Both the position numbers and the translations under genes were made by a program. The notes under the pieces are model-generated. The model saw nothing but the letters and a program-made list of their open reading frames with translations, ran no database searches and was not told where the DNA came from. This document shows, in pieces, positions 9,690 through 18,718 of a stretch of 64,000 nucleotides of DNA. Numbering within the stretch: the stretch's first letter is position 1; every line of letters begins with the position of its first letter. This DNA comes from JBBATK01 sp044228685 (GTDB taxonomy: Bacteria > Bacteroidota > Ignavibacteria > Kapaibacteriales > NICIL-2): the NCBI GenBank assembly GCA_044228685.1, contig JBGAUL010000016.1, forward strand, positions 29,813-93,812, read 5' to 3'.

Positions 9690-10859
9690 TTAGCGAGCCA
9701 ACCATTGTGTAGCCACCGATACCATCATAGCTGCCCCGTAACGGAAGGCTGATTCGTCCGGAGTGAAGCGTGCGTTGTGCAATCCTGGCATTGAGTTTTG
9801 ACCTGGCGGACGCACACCTAGCATCCAAAAAGCAGCCGGCATTTTCTGGGCGTAGAAAGCAAAATCTTCTGCCCACATTTTGGGTTCAAAATCTAGCACT
9901 GCATCTGCAGGAACGATACCTGCAGCTACTTCGCGCACAAATTGAGTTGCCTCGCTATTGTTTACCAGTGGCGGATAACCGAGCACTGCTTTAAACTCAC
10001 ACTCAACGCCGTGTAAAGCACAGATCGCTTTGCTGTGTTCCTCGATCATTGCAAGTGCTTGCCAGCGCCATGCATCGCTAAACGAGCGAAGCGTTCCTTT
10101 TAACTCGACAACATCCGGTATGATATTGGTTGCAGATCCGCCGTGTATTGAGGTGACAGAGATAACGCCTGCATCCAACGGATTACGTTGGCGCGTGACG
10201 ATTGTCTGCAAGTGTGTGATGAGTTCCGCTGCGGCAACGATCGGATCCTTGCCTTTGTGTGGTTGTGCTGCATGAGCACCGACTCCACGGAGTGTCCAGT
10301 ATAGTTCATCTGCGCTTGCCATCATGACGCCGGGAACAAATTCCAAGTTGCCGACACTTGCATCAGGGTTCACGTGCTGTCCGAAAATCACTTCAGGCAC
10401 GGGATCTTCGAGAGCACCTTCTCGAATCATGATTGACGCTCCACCCGGCGACTTTTCCTCGCCAGGCTGAAACAGCAGTTTCACTACACCATTGAGTGTT
10501 GCTTCATGTTCCTTCAATACTTTGGCTGCGCCGAGCAACATGGCGGTGTGCGAATCGTGACCGCAGGCATGCATGACGCCGGGGTTCTGAGATGCGAACT
10601 CCAATCCTGTTTCCTCAACTATTGGTAATGCATCGATGTCAGCACGAAGAGCCACGCAACGTGATCCGCTTCCGATGTGCGCCACGATGCCAGTTTCGGC
10701 TATGCGACGATGAAGAATTCCAAGTGCTGTCAATTCTGCGGAGATGTATGCAGAGGTTTGATACTCTTGAAACGAAAGTTCAGGGTTTTGGTGGATTGTG
10801 CGACGATGACGAATGATATCGGGCACAACATTTACAACACTTTGTTCGAGTGAATTCAT
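9690..10859 (-). CDS. M20 family amidohydrolase
   Basis: Zinc-dependent aminoacylase/amidohydrolase of the M20D (hippurate hydrolase, N-acyl amino acid amidohydrolase) family, 389 residues. Metal-site motifs are MHACGHDSHTAMLLGAA and LFQPGEEKSPGGA; the dimerisation domain follows with RGVGAHAAQPHKGKDP. It starts 5 bp after the dapF stop in the same operon. Some members of this family deacetylate N-acetyl-diaminopimelate, so a role in lysine/DAP synthesis is plausible from context, though general peptide or amino-acid deacylation is the safe call. Confidence 0.88.
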   Translation of the reverse strand: MNSLEQSVVNVVPDIIRHRRTIHQNPELSFQEYQTSAYISAELTALGILHRRIAETGIVAHIGSGSRCVALRADIDALPIVEETGLEFASQNPGVMHACGHDSHTAMLLGAAKVLKEHEATLNGVVKLLFQPGEEKSPGGASIMIREGALEDPVPEVIFGQHVNPDASVGNLEFVPGVMMASADELYWTLRGVGAHAAQPHKGKDPIVAAAELITHLQTIVTRQRNPLDAGVISVTSIHGGSATNIIPDVVELKGTLRSFSDAWRWQALAMIEEHSKAICALHGVECEFKAVLGYPPLVNNSEATQFVREVAAGIVPADAVLDFEPKMWAEDFAFYAQKMPAAFWMLGVRPPGQNSMPGLHNARFTPDESAFRYGAAMMVSVATQWLAR

Positions 10860-10864
10860 ATTGA

Positions 10865-11740
10865 TTAAACAGTGATAACAGCTAATTCCCGTCCCACGAC
10901 TGTCGCGGGTCCGATAAGGTGCATTGCTTGCACCTTCGCCTCTGCATTCAATTCTAACTCGACGCGCAAGGGCATCGAGCTCGGAGGAATAAGTTCAAGT
11001 ACAGTCGGATGATCTGATAGCGCTCGATGTAATGACAATGCCGTAGCAAGAGCACCTGTGCCGCAAGCGCCGCTAATCGCTTCTACTCCACGCTCAAATG
11101 TTTTGAGGTCGAAGGATTTCTTAGAAAGATGATTCCACACATTGACATTTGTTCCGCGCTCAAACGACTCGTGATGACGTATTGTCTTGGCGTCACGTAC
11201 AAAGTCTTGGCTGAGACCGGCCTGCTCACAACACTGCGCATAGGCTTGTTGTGAAAACACGAAGTGATCCGAACCAACATTGATGTAATCGCCTATGATG
11301 TTCAAGCATACATCATCACGCATAAACTCGAGCTGCAGACTGTAGTTTTCAAACACCGGGCCGGCAAAGTCAACACGAACCTCGTGTATGGCAACGCTTC
11401 CACTGTAAGGGGAACCAGCCATGTGGAATCGAAACAATGGAGCACCTTGACTAACAAAGCCTCTGTCAAGAGCGAAACGAAGAGCACAGCGCGCGCCATT
11501 TCCGCACATCATTGAACTTGATCCGTCGGGATTGTAGAAGTCAACGCGGAAGTCTTCATCATCGCCTTCCTTTTCACGAACCACTAGTAGTCCTTCGGAA
11601 CCATGCTCGAAGATGGGATTTGCCGAACATAATACAGGAGCAAGCATCGAGGCGCGTTCCGGACTCAGCTGAGCCATGCGTCCGTCAACAACCGTAAAGA
11701 GATTGCCTGCACCGGACATATATGTGAGCTCAAGTAACAT
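10865..11740 (-). CDS. dapF: Diaminopimelate epimerase
   Basis: Converts LL- to meso-diaminopimelate for peptidoglycan and lysine synthesis, without cofactor, using two cysteines. Both are visible: Cys79 in SSSMMCGNGARC and Cys226 in AISGACGTGA. Length 291 is slightly above the usual 275-280. The gene is the middle of a tight minus-strand unit: an IMPase-like gene 29 bp upstream and an M20 amidohydrolase 5 bp downstream. No other dap gene is in the window. Confidence 0.93.
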   Translation of the reverse strand: MLLELTYMSGAGNLFTVVDGRMAQLSPERASMLAPVLCSANPIFEHGSEGLLVVREKEGDDEDFRVDFYNPDGSSSMMCGNGARCALRFALDRGFVSQGAPLFRFHMAGSPYSGSVAIHEVRVDFAGPVFENYSLQLEFMRDDVCLNIIGDYINVGSDHFVFSQQAYAQCCEQAGLSQDFVRDAKTIRHHESFERGTNVNVWNHLSKKSFDLKTFERGVEAISGACGTGALATALSLHRALSDHPTVLELIPPSSMPLRVELELNAEAKVQAMHLIGPATVVGRELAVITV

Positions 11741-11769
11741 TGTCGTTCAAATCTTCTTTGGAATTTCTT

Positions 11770-12567
11770 TTAAGAGCGACGATTAAGGAACTCAACAAAC
11801 TCACGGTGGATTTTGCCGTTGGTTGTGAGAATGGTTCGATCGTTCATGCTAAACACTTCGCCATCAAAACGACTGACCTGACCGCCCGCCTCTTCCACGA
11901 GTAGTAAACCAGCTGCCACATCCCAAGGCTGCAGAGCGCTTTCCCAGAACCCGTCAAAACGACCGCAAGCAACGTAAGCCAGATCAACAGCCGCTGAACC
12001 CAATCGACGAATTGGAACTCCCATGTTGACCAAGGCGCAGAAATGTTCTAAAGTATGTTCGGCGTTGTCGGCAGCGTTGTATGGAAAGCCGGTGACGAGT
12101 ATTGACTCCTTCAGCGTCATACTTTGTGAAACGTGAATGGCTTTGCCGTTGCAGGTAGCACCTTGGCCACGCACGGCAACGAAGAGCTCGTCGGTTATTG
12201 GTTGATAAACAACGCCGACGATGACCTGCGACTTGTATTCCAGTCCGATGCTCACCGAAAAAATGGGTATACCGTGGGCAAAATTGACGGTTCCGTCGAG
12301 TGGATCGATGATCCATCTATATTCCGACGCATCGACTGAGACCCCGCTCTCCTCTGCTAGGAATTGATGACTTGGGAAGCAGGACGATATGTAATCAATA
12401 ATCGAGCGCTCGGAAGCGACATCGAATTGCGTTACGAGATTGTGTATGCCGTCCTTGTATTTCAGCTCTTTTTGACGCGAAAACCCATCTTTTACGATAG
12501 ATCCTGCTACAACGGCAGCCTGTACAGCGACGTCACGAAATTCTTGAAGTTGAGATAGCGTATGCAT
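11770..12567 (-). CDS. suhB: Inositol monophosphatase family protein
   Basis: Mg-dependent sugar/inositol phosphatase fold, 265 residues. Metal-binding motifs are FLAEESG, WIIDPLDGTVNFAHG and, near the C-terminus, WDVAAGLLLVEEAGG. In bacteria the family hydrolyses inositol-1-phosphate, other sugar phosphates, or has the SuhB role in rRNA transcription; the sequence does not choose between them. It is the first gene of the minus-strand unit with dapF and the M20 amidohydrolase, divergent from the polysaccharide export gene. Confidence 0.88.
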   Translation of the reverse strand: MHTLSQLQEFRDVAVQAAVVAGSIVKDGFSRQKELKYKDGIHNLVTQFDVASERSIIDYISSCFPSHQFLAEESGVSVDASEYRWIIDPLDGTVNFAHGIPIFSVSIGLEYKSQVIVGVVYQPITDELFVAVRGQGATCNGKAIHVSQSMTLKESILVTGFPYNAADNAEHTLEHFCALVNMGVPIRRLGSAAVDLAYVACGRFDGFWESALQPWDVAAGLLLVEEAGGQVSRFDGEVFSMNDRTILTTNGKIHREFVEFLNRRS

Positions 12568-12631
12568 AGGCGAATTGAGGTGATCGCAAAATTACAACCT
12601 GGACATCCCATCAGGTATTGAGTCTCAAAAT

Positions 12632-14317
12632 TTGCCTATTTTCGAAAGCGTTCATTTAACGCATTCTGGTATAACTCTTTGGAGAGTAACGATTACGATC
12701 CCCAAACGCACATTCGTATTTCTGTGGTGTTCTGTCCTGTTCACCCTGTCTCTGTACTCTCAACCAAGCAACTTCATCCGACTGCCAAAGCTCAACATTG
12801 CTCCGGGCGGCTACGATACTGTTGGAGCCAAGAACTCTGTCAAGTTAGCAGAAGAAACGCAGGGTATTGTCGAAAAAGCAATTGATCCTCAACGCTATTT
12901 GGTTGGTCCGAATGATGTATTGACGATTGCAATCAATGCAGCACAACCACTGAGTTTCGACGTTTATGTATCTCCCGATGCAAAAGTTCTTGTTCCGGCT
13001 GTGCCGGCAGTGGATGTTCGCGGACTAACATTCGCCCAAGCACAAGACCGCATTATCGAAGCGGTAAAAGCCGTTTATAAGACGAAGAGCGTTGATGTGC
13101 TCTTGAAGAAAATCAAGCTCTTTAAAGTCAGCGTTTCCGGTGCTATTCGTAAACCGGCGGTTGTCCCTGCCTCCTCAGCTGACAGAGTATCAGAAGTTAT
13201 TGATCGCGCCGGTGGCTTCTTGTATAACGCTTCATTGCGACGTATTACCATTCAACGTGATGGTGCTGGTATCATCCCGGTTGATATTCTGCGATACTTT
13301 AGTTCCGGTGATGACCGTTACAACCCCTACGTACATTCCGGCGACAAAATTCTCGTGTCGTATACGACCGATGAGGATTGCGTGTGGATTCAGGGAAATG
13401 TATACCAACCGGGACAGTACGAATTCATGCCCGGCGATTCCTTGTCGACCCTTCTTTTGTTTGCTCAGGGATTTACGCGAGTCAGCTTGCTTGATTCCAT
13501 TGAAGTTGAGCGCTATGAAGAAGCCGGCACCCGTACTTATAGATTCTACATCAACACAAAAACAGGCGAAGGAAATATCCCATTAAAATTGGGTGACAAA
13601 GTCTATGTGCGTCAGAAATCCGGAGTATTAACTCTGTGTGAAGTTGCGATTGACGGCGGCGTGGTGCATCCTGGTCGTTATAGTATTAATGTCAATTCCG
13701 ACCGACTGGCAGATTTGATTCGCCGCGCAGGTGGATACACCGATGATGCGCAGCCGGAAACCGGTCTTCTGTATCGTCGCAAAGACTTCACCTGGTACGA
13801 TCGTGAATTGGATCGTCTGAGCAAGATGAAGCAAGAAGACATGAACGAAAGCGAAGTTCGATACTATCGAACCAAATCGTCGGAGAACATGGGCCTTGTA
13901 TCGGTTGATTTTGAAAAGGTATTGATTTCATCGAATCCCGATGACAACCCGATCCTCGTCAACAAAGACTCGGTGTATATCCCCCACTCTACCAACTACG
14001 TCAATCTTATTGGTCGCGTTTCTAAACCAGGTCGTATTCCTTACGATAAAAAGTCTAACTTCTTGGATTATATCCGAAGAGCCGGTGGATTTGGTTTGCA
14101 CGCTGACGAAGAAGAAGTGTTAATTCAAAAAGTATCCGGAGAGTTGCACCGTGCACGCGATTTTGGTTATCGCTTGGATCCGGGCGACAACATCCTCGTC
14201 CCAGAAAAGTCCGACGTTAAGTTTATTGACGTAGTCACAAAAGTATTGTCAATCACTGCACAGCTTGCAACGATCGTCGGTGTCGTCATAGGTGTTGCAT
14301 TTGCATATAAGAAATAG
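12632..14317 (+). CDS. Polysaccharide biosynthesis/export protein with SLBB repeats (Wza-like)
   Basis: Outer-membrane polysaccharide export protein. After a hydrophobic export signal (FVFLWCSVLFTLSLYSQ) comes the Poly_export domain, recognisable by YLVGPNDVLTIAI, then several SLBB repeats, and a C-terminal hydrophobic segment ending AFAYKK that could cross the membrane. No ATG or GTG lies in frame upstream of the signal: the frame opens at TTG 12632, and an ATT at 12692 follows GGAGAG at 12681-12686 by 5 nt. The true start is therefore uncertain. The Wzz-like gene begins one base after the stop, so both act together in export of a capsule or exopolysaccharide. Confidence 0.88.
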   Translation: MPIFESVHLTHSGITLWRVTITIPKRTFVFLWCSVLFTLSLYSQPSNFIRLPKLNIAPGGYDTVGAKNSVKLAEETQGIVEKAIDPQRYLVGPNDVLTIAINAAQPLSFDVYVSPDAKVLVPAVPAVDVRGLTFAQAQDRIIEAVKAVYKTKSVDVLLKKIKLFKVSVSGAIRKPAVVPASSADRVSEVIDRAGGFLYNASLRRITIQRDGAGIIPVDILRYFSSGDDRYNPYVHSGDKILVSYTTDEDCVWIQGNVYQPGQYEFMPGDSLSTLLLFAQGFTRVSLLDSIEVERYEEAGTRTYRFYINTKTGEGNIPLKLGDKVYVRQKSGVLTLCEVAIDGGVVHPGRYSINVNSDRLADLIRRAGGYTDDAQPETGLLYRRKDFTWYDRELDRLSKMKQEDMNESEVRYYRTKSSENMGLVSVDFEKVLISSNPDDNPILVNKDSVYIPHSTNYVNLIGRVSKPGRIPYDKKSNFLDYIRRAGGFGLHADEEEVLIQKVSGELHRARDFGYRLDPGDNILVPEKSDVKFIDVVTKVLSITAQLATIVGVVIGVAFAYKK

Positions 14318-14318
14318 C

Positions 14319-15518
14319 ATGAACGAGACCAACCCGACACCCGTGATGGTACCAATTCCGGTTTCGGAAACGATCCCCTTAGTTGAATTGGTTTCTCAGC
14401 ATCGTCGCTTTATACTTCTCTTCACCATCGTCTGCACACTCATCATTGGAGCGTACAGCATGGTAATGAAGCAGACCTACGTTGCGAACGCTAAAATCCT
14501 TGCTACTGATACCAAGAATGGCGGCATCTCTTCGATGCTGAATAATATACCGACCTTCATTACCGGTGGCTCTTCTACGACGAGTCCGACCATGAGTATG
14601 CTTGAAATCATCTCGTCGCGAACTAATGCCGAGTACATCTATAAGAACGCAGGTCTTGATTCGGTAGAACCATATCGTTCCCTTCCACGTGATGAACAGG
14701 CGTCGATCATTCTCGAACAACTCAGTGCCGATACTAAGCGCAACAGTGGCATTATTCTCGTTGATGTAGCTGCACAAACTGGCTACTTTGCTGACGCAGC
14801 AGAACAAAAGCGCACTGCCGAGTTAGCCGCTCGTATTTGTAATACAGCCATCGAAGGATTGGATAAAGCAAACAGAGAAAAGAGCACCAGCACCGCTCGC
14901 AAGACCAGAATGTACATCGAGCGCGTGCTTGGCCAAAATCGCTTACGCATGGATTCACTGCAAAGCGTAATGGTCAGCTTCCAAAACGCCAACCACGTGT
15001 TTACACCTGAGAAGCAAGCCGACGCAATGGTTAGTAGCGCTGTTGCTATTGGTACAGAACTTTCGAAAGCCGAGACCGAACTTCGTCTGGCACGAGAGCA
15101 ATACCAAAACAACACTCCGCTGATTAACGCTCTGGAGTCGAAAGTAACCGGTCTGCGTAGTCAGTTTAGTTCAGTTCAAAACGGCGGTTTGATTTCCGGC
15201 GATAAACTCTCTATCCCGGTCGGAGTTCTCCCAGATGTTTGGATGCGTTATCTCAACATGCTCCGCGACATTAAGATTCTTGAACAAGTGAACGCCTATT
15301 TGGAATCGCAACGCATGCAAGAAGCAATTCAAGAGGAGCGGGATGTTCCGACGATTCAGATTGTTGATTCTGCTATCGCACCTCTACGGCGCTCTGCTCC
15401 TTCACGTACCTGGATGGTATGTGTCACGATAGTGGTATCGAGTCTTCTTTCAGTCTTCCTCCTCATGTTTCGTCAGGCATTGATCATGAGAAAACAATCC
15501 ACTGCTTCTGCCGCTTAA
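14319..15518 (+). CDS. Wzz/GumC-like polysaccharide chain-length protein
   Basis: Polysaccharide co-polymerase of 399 residues. A cytoplasmic N-terminus leads into a transmembrane helix (FILLFTIVCTLIIGAYSMV), a long periplasmic coiled-coil region with SFQNANHVFTPEKQADA, and a second helix near the C-terminus (WMVCVTIVVSSLLSVFLLMF). No tyrosine kinase domain is attached. The frame opens at a GTG at 14292 within the export gene, but the ATG at 14319, one base after the upstream stop, is preferred. Together with the SLBB protein it would set the length of an exported glycan; polymerase and glycosyltransferases are not adjacent. Confidence 0.86.
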   Translation: MNETNPTPVMVPIPVSETIPLVELVSQHRRFILLFTIVCTLIIGAYSMVMKQTYVANAKILATDTKNGGISSMLNNIPTFITGGSSTTSPTMSMLEIISSRTNAEYIYKNAGLDSVEPYRSLPRDEQASIILEQLSADTKRNSGIILVDVAAQTGYFADAAEQKRTAELAARICNTAIEGLDKANREKSTSTARKTRMYIERVLGQNRLRMDSLQSVMVSFQNANHVFTPEKQADAMVSSAVAIGTELSKAETELRLAREQYQNNTPLINALESKVTGLRSQFSSVQNGGLISGDKLSIPVGVLPDVWMRYLNMLRDIKILEQVNAYLESQRMQEAIQEERDVPTIQIVDSAIAPLRRSAPSRTWMVCVTIVVSSLLSVFLLMFRQALIMRKQSTASAA

Positions 15519-15647
15519 AAGTTTTTTTTAAATAATAGCAGAATCGAACTCTTGACTGTCATTGCGACGAGAGTATCTCCGTTGTGCACGCGACACAGTT
15601 GGCGACATTAGAAGACATTGAAAGACGTGCTGCGACAGAGTATTACC

Positions 15648-16247
15648 TTAGCCCAGAAACTTATTCCGCACAACTTTTAGCTCGTTTGCCAGATACTGTA
15701 GCGCAGTGTGATCTGAACTCTCTGCGAGTGGAAGATAGCGTTCGCTAGTATCGCGAACGTATTTGATGGGATTACTTTTAAGGTCGAAGGCCAGACATCG
15801 GAAATTGTCGAGACGGGCTGCTAGACGAATGATACGACAATCGTCATTTGATTTCTTGAGTAGCTCTGCATGAGCTTGATCAACCTCGTCGTAGTTCTGC
15901 TCTTGCGCCTTGAGATCCTTCGTTAGAATCTCAACAACATAGCCTACGTAATCACCAAAATTGTACTCGATGATTTCCTTGGTGATTTCCTTAGAGTCCT
16001 CAAGCACATCGTGGAGCAAGACAGCGCAGATCAAATCTGCATCATAAAGCTTGAGCTCTTCAACGACGATCTTACAGACGCGTGTGCAGTGATAGAAGTA
16101 CGGTGTGCCATCGCGACGTGACTGTTGCTCATGTACACTTCGAGCCATCTCATAGGCACTCATGATGCGCTGCAGATCAACAATACTCACTTTGTCGTGA
16201 AGTATATACTCTAGTTCGCTCTGTGTGAGATGAGTTTGATTGTACAT
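15648..16247 (-). CDS. Small RelA/SpoT-type HD-domain protein, one metal ligand missing
   Basis: Single-domain HD protein (199 residues) that resembles the (p)ppGpp hydrolase half of RelA/SpoT and the small alarmone hydrolases. Shared features are R44 in QQSRRDG, H53 in YFYH, H79-D80 in LLHDVLED, and RLAARLDN at 141-148. In active enzymes the last block reads LAD, and that Asp is the fourth metal ligand; here it is Ala144, with Asp147 three residues on. Hydrolysis may be lost, weak or rewired. No synthetase domain is attached. The gene follows the PhnD-like gene by 15 bp on the same strand. Confidence 0.78.
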   Translation of the reverse strand: MYNQTHLTQSELEYILHDKVSIVDLQRIMSAYEMARSVHEQQSRRDGTPYFYHCTRVCKIVVEELKLYDADLICAVLLHDVLEDSKEITKEIIEYNFGDYVGYVVEILTKDLKAQEQNYDEVDQAHAELLKKSNDDCRIIRLAARLDNFRCLAFDLKSNPIKYVRDTSERYLPLAESSDHTALQYLANELKVVRNKFLG

Positions 16248-16262
16248 CCTAGCGTTTACTCG

Positions 16263-17198
16263 TCATTGTTTTTTTGATGCATCTGCACCGGCTGTTCCAA
16301 AAGTACGAATCAAGGTGCGGAGTTTGTCGTAATCTGAGTCCTTCGCCGGAGCCAGTCCCTCAACACTATAAGTCGCCTTCAATACCGCACTTCCCTCTTT
16401 GGTCGCTTGAAACTCCATAAGAGCATTCGTGATTTTCTCGCGCAGTTCGGGTGGAAAGGACTTACGAAAGACTACCGGATCATTAGGTATATCGTCCGTC
16501 AGTGCCACAATCCGTACCGCGTCCAGCACATCCGGAAACTGCGGCAGAACTCTGATTCGAGCGTCAAGTATTTCGCCGGTTTTGGAATCGGGCGGAGAGT
16601 AATAAGTGGCACCTGCATCAACCTGACCTTGGTAGACCATCGTTACAACGTTATCATGCTTTCCGGCGAAGACAGAGTCACTTAAGCGAATGTTGTGCTG
16701 GTGTAAAACCGCGCGAGGTAGTACGTAACCTGATGTCGACACCGCATCCACAAATGCAAAGGACTTTCCTTGCAGGTCCTCTACCGAACGAATACCGCTT
16801 TCTTTACGCGCGATGATTTGTCCACGGTAAGTCTTCTCGCCATTTCTGCGCACAACCATCATTGCTGCTTCAGCTCCATACTTGTCGTGGGCTAAGACAT
16901 AGCTAAAAGTATTGGTGATTGCCATGTCGACTCCCCCGCTGCCGAAGGACTCCACCACGACCACAAAACTGGCCGGTACGGAGGCACTGAAGCTCAAACC
17001 GGTCTTTTGTTCTAAGAAATGTACAAGTGCTTCCGCGCTGGTTGTGACCTTTGAAGCCTCAACACTAGGGGTCAACATGATGCGAATAGGGTTCGATTTC
17101 GAGCCAATTCGTTGAGAATCAGACTGAAAAAGCGGATTCAGCGTGAGTTTTAGGAGGATGAGCACCGTGAGTAGTGCATAGATCACGGCAACTTTCAT
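16263..17198 (-). CDS. PhnD-like phosphate/phosphonate substrate-binding protein
   Basis: Periplasmic binding protein type 2 fold of the PhnD/PtxB family (311 residues). An N-terminal hydrophobic segment (VAVIYALLTVLILLKLTL) serves as signal or anchor. Family blocks are IRIMLTPSVEAS, MAITNTFSYVLAH, SVEDLQGKSFAFVDAVSTSGYVLPR and a VYQGQVDAGATY segment. No ABC permease or ATPase gene is next to it, so it may be a sensor rather than a transporter part. It is transcribed into the degenerate HD gene. Ligand unknown. Confidence 0.82.
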   Translation of the reverse strand: MKVAVIYALLTVLILLKLTLNPLFQSDSQRIGSKSNPIRIMLTPSVEASKVTTSAEALVHFLEQKTGLSFSASVPASFVVVVESFGSGGVDMAITNTFSYVLAHDKYGAEAAMMVVRRNGEKTYRGQIIARKESGIRSVEDLQGKSFAFVDAVSTSGYVLPRAVLHQHNIRLSDSVFAGKHDNVVTMVYQGQVDAGATYYSPPDSKTGEILDARIRVLPQFPDVLDAVRIVALTDDIPNDPVVFRKSFPPELREKITNALMEFQATKEGSAVLKATYSVEGLAPAKDSDYDKLRTLIRTFGTAGADASKKQ

Positions 17199-17359
17199 GA
17201 TGCAGAAGCTTCTTTGGTAGTTGTGGGTGCTTCGGTAATTTTGTGGACGTTTTTGCTGACGCGCCTCGCTGTCCTGAGTACCTCTCTTCTGCGCAAAGTT
17301 GCACAGCCACAGACGAACAACAAAATTTTTTCTTCCGTATCACGAAAGGATTGCAGTCA

Positions 17360-18610
17360 ATGAATATTCATGAGTATCAAGCCAAAGAACTCCTCCGCTC
17401 TTATCACGTTCCCGTGCTCAATGGTCGCGCAGTTTTCAGCGCCGAAGAAGCCGGTTTCGTTGCACACAACGAGTTTGAAAAGAAAGGAGCCAAAGTTCTG
17501 GTTGTGAAGTCCCAGATCCATGCCGGTGGTCGCGGTAAAGGTGTCGTACACAATACGAAGACCCACGCTCCCATTCAGCTCTTTGGTAAGGATCTTCGTG
17601 GAGTAAACGTCGTTAAATCCGACGCCGAAGGTTCACTGGCTCACAAAGCCTATCTCATCGCCAAGGAAACATTGGGCAACACGCTGGTCACCATTCAAAC
17701 CGGTGAGCAAGGTAAAGTAGTTCATCGCCTCTTTATTGAAGAAGGCGCTGCAATCAAGAAGGAATATTACTGCTCAATTCTCCTCGACCGTGCGGTTTCA
17801 CAAAACCTCATCATGGTCTCGACCGAAGGTGGCGTGGAAATCGAAAAGGTAGCTGAAGAAACACCGGAGCGTATTATCAAGGAACATGTTCAACCTGGTG
17901 TTGGACTCCAAGGTTACACAGCACGTCGTCTTGCATTTGGTCTGGGTCTCAGCGGCGCTGCTCTTAAGAGCTTTGTTGACTTCATCCAAAAGCTATACGC
18001 AGCGTACGAAGCGATGGATTGTTCCATGCTCGAAGTGAATCCACTCGTAGTTACCGAAGATGATAAGTTTATCGCACTTGATGCGAAGGTGAATTTTGAC
18101 GACAACGCATTGTATCGTCATCCTGATTACGCGCAGCTTGCCGACGTTGACGAAGAAGATCCGCTTGAACACGAAGCCAACGCATACAATCTCAACTACA
18201 TCAAGCTCGACGGCAATGTTGGTTGTATGGTAAATGGCGCGGGCTTGGCGATGGCAACAATGGACATCATCCAATTAGCCGGCGGAAAACCCGCGAACTT
18301 CTTGGACGTTGGGGGTGGAGCAAATGTAGATCGTATTGCAAATGCATTCCGCATCATGATGAGCGACACAAACGTGCGCGCCGTATTGATCAACATTTTT
18401 GGTGGAATCGTTCGTTGCGATCGCGTTGCTAATGGTATCCTCAAAGCCCTTGAAAAGGTAAAGGTCAATGTTCCGTTGATCATCCGTTTGGATGGTACCA
18501 ATGCAGTTGAAGCGCGTGAAATCTTGAAGAACTCAGGAATGCACTTCTTGCTTGCGGCTACAATGGATGATGCAGCAACGGCAGTAACAAGGGCGCTTGC
18601 CGCTAAGTAA
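17360..18610 (+). CDS. sucC: Succinyl-CoA synthetase (ADP-forming) beta subunit
   Basis: TCA-cycle enzyme subunit that binds the nucleotide and makes ATP from succinyl-CoA. The N-terminal ATP-grasp domain starts MNIHEYQAKELL; the C-terminal domain has the family blocks FLDVGGGANVD and INIFGGIVRCD, which carry the phosphate-binding loop. The open frame extends upstream to 17243, but the ATG at 17360, preceded by AAAGGA, matches the family start and gives 416 residues. The alpha subunit gene (sucD) is not adjacent. A terminator separates it from lpdA. Confidence 0.95.
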   Translation: MNIHEYQAKELLRSYHVPVLNGRAVFSAEEAGFVAHNEFEKKGAKVLVVKSQIHAGGRGKGVVHNTKTHAPIQLFGKDLRGVNVVKSDAEGSLAHKAYLIAKETLGNTLVTIQTGEQGKVVHRLFIEEGAAIKKEYYCSILLDRAVSQNLIMVSTEGGVEIEKVAEETPERIIKEHVQPGVGLQGYTARRLAFGLGLSGAALKSFVDFIQKLYAAYEAMDCSMLEVNPLVVTEDDKFIALDAKVNFDDNALYRHPDYAQLADVDEEDPLEHEANAYNLNYIKLDGNVGCMVNGAGLAMATMDIIQLAGGKPANFLDVGGGANVDRIANAFRIMMSDTNVRAVLINIFGGIVRCDRVANGILKALEKVKVNVPLIIRLDGTNAVEAREILKNSGMHFLLAATMDDAATAVTRALAAK

Positions 18611-18627
18611 TAGTTTTTGATACAGGC

Positions 18628-18670
18628 GGACGGATGCACTACATCTGAAGTGCTTTCCGTCCTCTTTGTT
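18628..18670 (+). terminator. Terminator after sucC
   Basis: The stem GGACGGA/TCCGTCC with inner GCACT/AGTGC is followed by a T-rich tract, 17 bp past the sucC stop. Confidence 0.75.
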
Positions 18671-18718
18671 TTAACCCTTTCCCTGTAGTATTCACTCGAC
18701 AAACAAACCGGAGAATTT

